Assembly (NCBI RefSeq): GCF_003628305.1
Contig: NZ_RBZM01000002.1
Location: 124,001-188,000, forward strand
Length of the DNA stretch: 64,000 bases
Reading direction: 5' to 3'
Origin: Cohnella endophytica
GTDB lineage: Bacteria > Bacillota > Bacilli > Paenibacillales > Paenibacillaceae
The notes below the pieces were generated by a model. It was given only the letters and a program-made list of their open reading frames with translations, was not told the DNA's origin and ran no database searches. This document shows, in pieces, positions 62,107-64,000 of the stretch (position 1 is the first letter of the stretch; every line of letters begins with the position of its first letter). The position numbers and the translations under genes were made by a program.

Positions 62107-62940
62107 ATGAAACCCAAGATATGGGCCAAATCGCCAAAAGGATATGTCCTGATGATCATGGTTGCTTTTCTCGGCATTGCCTCCTATGTATCCCATGAAT
62201 CGAAGGGCCTCGAGAACGCTCTTATTGCGGTTGTCGCGGCTGTAGTAGCGGATATCGTATGCTGTCTGTTCGAGAAAAGAAAGCGGATCTTTCCGGACGG
62301 AGCGGTCATTACCGGGGTGATCGTCTCCCTGATTCTTAGCGTAACTTCCCCATGGTATATCGTTGCGTCGACCTCCGTCCTCTCTATTCTATCCAAGCAT
62401 CTCTTAGCATACAGAAAAAAACCGGTCTTTAATCCAGCCGCGATTGGACTGCTTCTATCCGTTCCCATCTTTCATGCGCAGCAAAGCTGGTGGGGCGCTT
62501 TTGGGGATTTTAACGCATTGTTTCTATTGATTATCCTGGTTGGCGGTTATTGGGTTGCCCATCGCATTCAGAAATTCCCATTGGTGTTCTCCTATCTCGG
62601 AGCTTATCTGATCGCTATGTTCGTTATAAGCGTGGGCATTGTTCCGATCGGTTCCGAAACGCTTCATTCGGGGGATATCTTTGACGCGCTTCGGCCGCCG
62701 TTTATTAACGCGACGCTGTTTTTCGCTCTGTTTATGCTGACGGATCCCCCTACTTCCCCTGCCAAAACAAGGGATCAAATCATTTTCGGGATGCTTGCCG
62801 CTATTGCGGGAGCGGTCGTTTACCGTTTATTCGGAGGATTGATTTACTTGTATATCGGATTGCTGGTCGGCAATTTATATCAATTATTAAGGGGCATGAT
62901 CCGCCCTCAGCACCGCGCGGCGATCCGTGTATCCGAGTAA
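62107..62940 (+). CDS. RnfD/NqrB-like membrane redox subunit
   Basis: A 277-residue membrane protein with about eight to nine transmembrane segments. FNPAAIGLLL near 103 and FMLTDPPTSPAKTRDQIIFG near 216-235 are the conserved NqrB/RnfD/RnfE motifs. In Rnf and Nqr complexes this type of subunit carries FMN and passes electrons across the membrane; here it is alone, with no RnfABCEG genes. I find no second [ST]GAT site in it. ATG 62107 directly follows the apbE stop. With the FMN-binding protein and ApbE it forms a three-gene flavin electron transfer unit. Electron donor and acceptor unknown. Confidence 0.85.
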   Translation: MKPKIWAKSPKGYVLMIMVAFLGIASYVSHESKGLENALIAVVAAVVADIVCCLFEKRKRIFPDGAVITGVIVSLILSVTSPWYIVASTSVLSILSKHLLAYRKKPVFNPAAIGLLLSVPIFHAQQSWWGAFGDFNALFLLIILVGGYWVAHRIQKFPLVFSYLGAYLIAMFVISVGIVPIGSETLHSGDIFDALRPPFINATLFFALFMLTDPPTSPAKTRDQIIFGMLAAIAGAVVYRLFGGLIYLYIGLLVGNLYQLLRGMIRPQHRAAIRVSE

Positions 62941-63036
62941 GTGCTCAAGCAAGAATAATTTGGATTAGCGCTCGTATGATGATACAATTTTATTTGGACA
63001 AGAAAATACTTATTTATCCAAGGAGAGATGTTACGA

Positions 63037-63465
63037 ATGGCAGTCAATGCGTATTTGAATTTCAACGGCAATTGCCGGGAAGTCGTCTTGTTCTACGCGA
63101 AGGTATTCGGAATCGACAATCCTTACGTCCTTGCATTCGGCGACATGCCGCCCAACCCGGAATTCCCGCTCCCGGAAGGCACCGAGAAACTCATCATGCA
63201 TGCCAGGCTGAACATCGGCGGCAGCGACGTCATGTTCTCGGATGTGTTCCCGGGCATGCCGTTTACTCCCGGCAATAACATCAGCCTCTCGTTCTCTTCC
63301 AAGAACGAGGATGAAGTACGCGCCGCTTTCCATCAATTAAAAGAGGGCGGAACGATCGGCATGGAGCTCCAAGAGACGTTCTGGAGCAAGTGCTACGGAA
63401 GCGTTACCGACAAATACGGAATCGGCTGGCAGTTCAACTTCGATAACGGAGAACCTATGCAATAG
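63037..63465 (+). CDS. VOC (PhnB-like) family protein
   Basis: A 142-residue protein of the vicinal oxygen chelate superfamily, PhnB/glyoxalase-like subgroup: AVNAYLNFNGNCREVVLFYAKVFG at the N-terminus (given by its ends), HARLNIGGSDVMFSDVFPG near 51-69, and DKYGIGWQFN at the C-terminus. Proteins of this group are often annotated as 3-demethylubiquinone-like or unknown; the metal ligands and reaction cannot be fixed by eye. ATG 63037 matches the family start and has AAGGAG upstream; ATG 63028 lies too near that site. Single gene with its own terminator. Confidence 0.85.
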   Translation: MAVNAYLNFNGNCREVVLFYAKVFGIDNPYVLAFGDMPPNPEFPLPEGTEKLIMHARLNIGGSDVMFSDVFPGMPFTPGNNISLSFSSKNEDEVRAAFHQLKEGGTIGMELQETFWSKCYGSVTDKYGIGWQFNFDNGEPMQ

Positions 63466-63484
63466 ATGTAATTAAATTTTATAA

Positions 63485-63531
63485 AAAGACGCGGGATCCG
63501 CCTACACCATGGCGAGGATTCCGCGTCTTGT
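63485..63531. terminator. Bidirectional terminator between VOC gene and serpin
   Basis: AAGACGCGG pairs with CCGCGTCTT; GGATCC/GGATT and GCC/GGC add inner pairing. A-run and T-run flanks serve both convergent genes. Confidence 0.82.
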
Positions 63532-64000
63532 TATTTATTCGATGACATATTCGGAGAAATAACGGTACCGATGAACAAGACGGCTTTCGTCTCCGTATCC
63601 ACGATCGCTACGACGAACGGCCGGTCGATTGTTATATGAAAGGAATCGTGCGGTTCAGCCGAACCGGTCAACATTTCGATTTTCGTCGCCGCCGCGGCTT
63701 GAACGCCTTGTTCGTCTATGACGAGCGACGAGAAATGTTCGATCTTGCCGATGAAGAGATTATCGGGGTTCCGCACGATTCGATTAAAGTTCGCTTTATC
63801 GGGATCAAACGCATCTTTCATTCCTAACGTCATCAAAGATTCTTTCAGACTTTCGGAGTAATTAAACGACACCCTAGGCAAATCAAGCGTTCCATGTCTC
63901 CACTCATAGGGTTCGGTTAACAACGTGGGCTCGGCCGCCAGCTTCGCTTGCAGTCTGCTTAACGCGCCTACGCTCTCGTCCGGAAGAAGAACGGCCAAAT
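63531..64000 (-). CDS. Serpin-type protease inhibitor (C-terminal part)
   Basis: The last 156 codons of a serpin; the frame is open to the right edge, so the N-terminal half lies outside the window. Visible features are PRVSFNYSESLKESLMTLGM, the hinge and reactive-centre loop IDEQGVQAAAATKIEML...HDSFHITIDRPFVVAIVDTET (quoted in part), and the closing strand AVLFIGTVISPN. The AAAAT hinge is the small-residue pattern that allows loop insertion in inhibitory serpins. Bacterial serpins are usually secreted and inhibit serine or cysteine proteases. The Met near 63998 is internal, not the start. Confidence 0.85.
   Translation of the reverse strand, partial: LAVLLPDESVGALSRLQAKLAAEPTLLTEPYEWRHGTLDLPRVSFNYSESLKESLMTLGMKDAFDPDKANFNRIVRNPDNLFIGKIEHFSSLVIDEQGVQAAAATKIEMLTGSAEPHDSFHITIDRPFVVAIVDTETKAVLFIGTVISPNMSSNK

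Noticed and set aside
62107..62940. A covalent FMN site in the RnfD-like protein
   Set aside because: No [ST]GAT[ST] motif is present in the sequence, so only the secreted partner is predicted to be flavinylated.
1..64000. tRNA, rRNA, CRISPR arrays, prophage or insertion sequences
   Set aside because: No cloverleaf-like genes, regular short repeats, integrases or transposases were recognised on either strand.

Overview
The window looks like chromosomal DNA of an aerobic, endospore-forming Gram-positive bacterium of the Paenibacillaceae (Cohnella or Paenibacillus-like). Three things point there: moderately high G+C protein-coding sequence with AGGAGG-type ribosome binding sites and frequent TTG/GTG starts; the sporulation genes spoVK and cotE; and gene orders shared with Bacillus subtilis (spoVK-hflX-ynbB-glnR-glnA; yneA divergent from lexA with a DUF896 gene nearby; cotE-mutS-mutL-miaA-hfq). 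I see no rRNA, tRNA, CRISPR array, prophage or insertion sequence.

Region by region. 1-8310: a very tightly packed minus-strand operon, mrfA-mrfB-HAD phosphatase-fpg-nfo-cPPR receiver domain-thioredoxin-ABC ATPase-FtsJ-like RNA methyltransferase (cut by the left edge), read from a promoter that carries a LexA-like box. 8441-15437: a YdjM-like membrane protein, metH, mtnD, a HAD hydrolase, a small membrane protein and a DUF896 protein. 15512-16891: the SOS control locus, with yneA divergent from lexA, an operator cluster between them and an orphan LexA-box promoter after lexA. 17051-23946: glnA, glnR, ynbB, hflX, spoVK, a YdcF-like protein and a DUF402 protein. 24087-29357: a two-gene ABC exporter, a secreted protein and a class A penicillin-binding protein. 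29473-41259: hfq, miaA, an RsmJ-like methyltransferase, mutL, an S41 protease, mutS, fni, a phiEco32-type amidoligase and cotE. 41399-46610: an aromatic-acid exporter-like protein, an M32 carboxypeptidase, a HesB-like protein, beta-carbonic anhydrase, a DUF309 protein and two small genes. 46612-56289: a six-gene operon (solute-binding lipoprotein, ATPase, adaptor lipoprotein, large FtsX permease, ATPase with an AbrB-like tail, ECF sigma factor) beside a two-component system; both share a direct-repeat operator. 56315-60532: aldo/keto reductase, chemotaxis receptor, glycosyltransferase. 60699-62940: a compact flavin-based electron transfer module (FMN-binding protein, ApbE, RnfD-like protein). 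63037-64000: a VOC protein and the C-terminal part of a serpin.

How they work together. Several repair routes are grouped: mismatch repair (mutS, mutL), base excision (fpg, nfo), mitomycin-type lesion excision (mrfAB) and the LexA circuit. The sequence suggests that mrfAB, and perhaps the whole nine-gene operon behind it, answers to LexA. The most novel-looking items are the envelope-type operon with its shared response-regulator operator, the flavinylation module, the orphan SOS promoter between lexA and glnA, and the amidoligase next to cotE whose ribosome binding site lies inside a hairpin. All functions are inferred from motif recognition by eye; no database search was possible.
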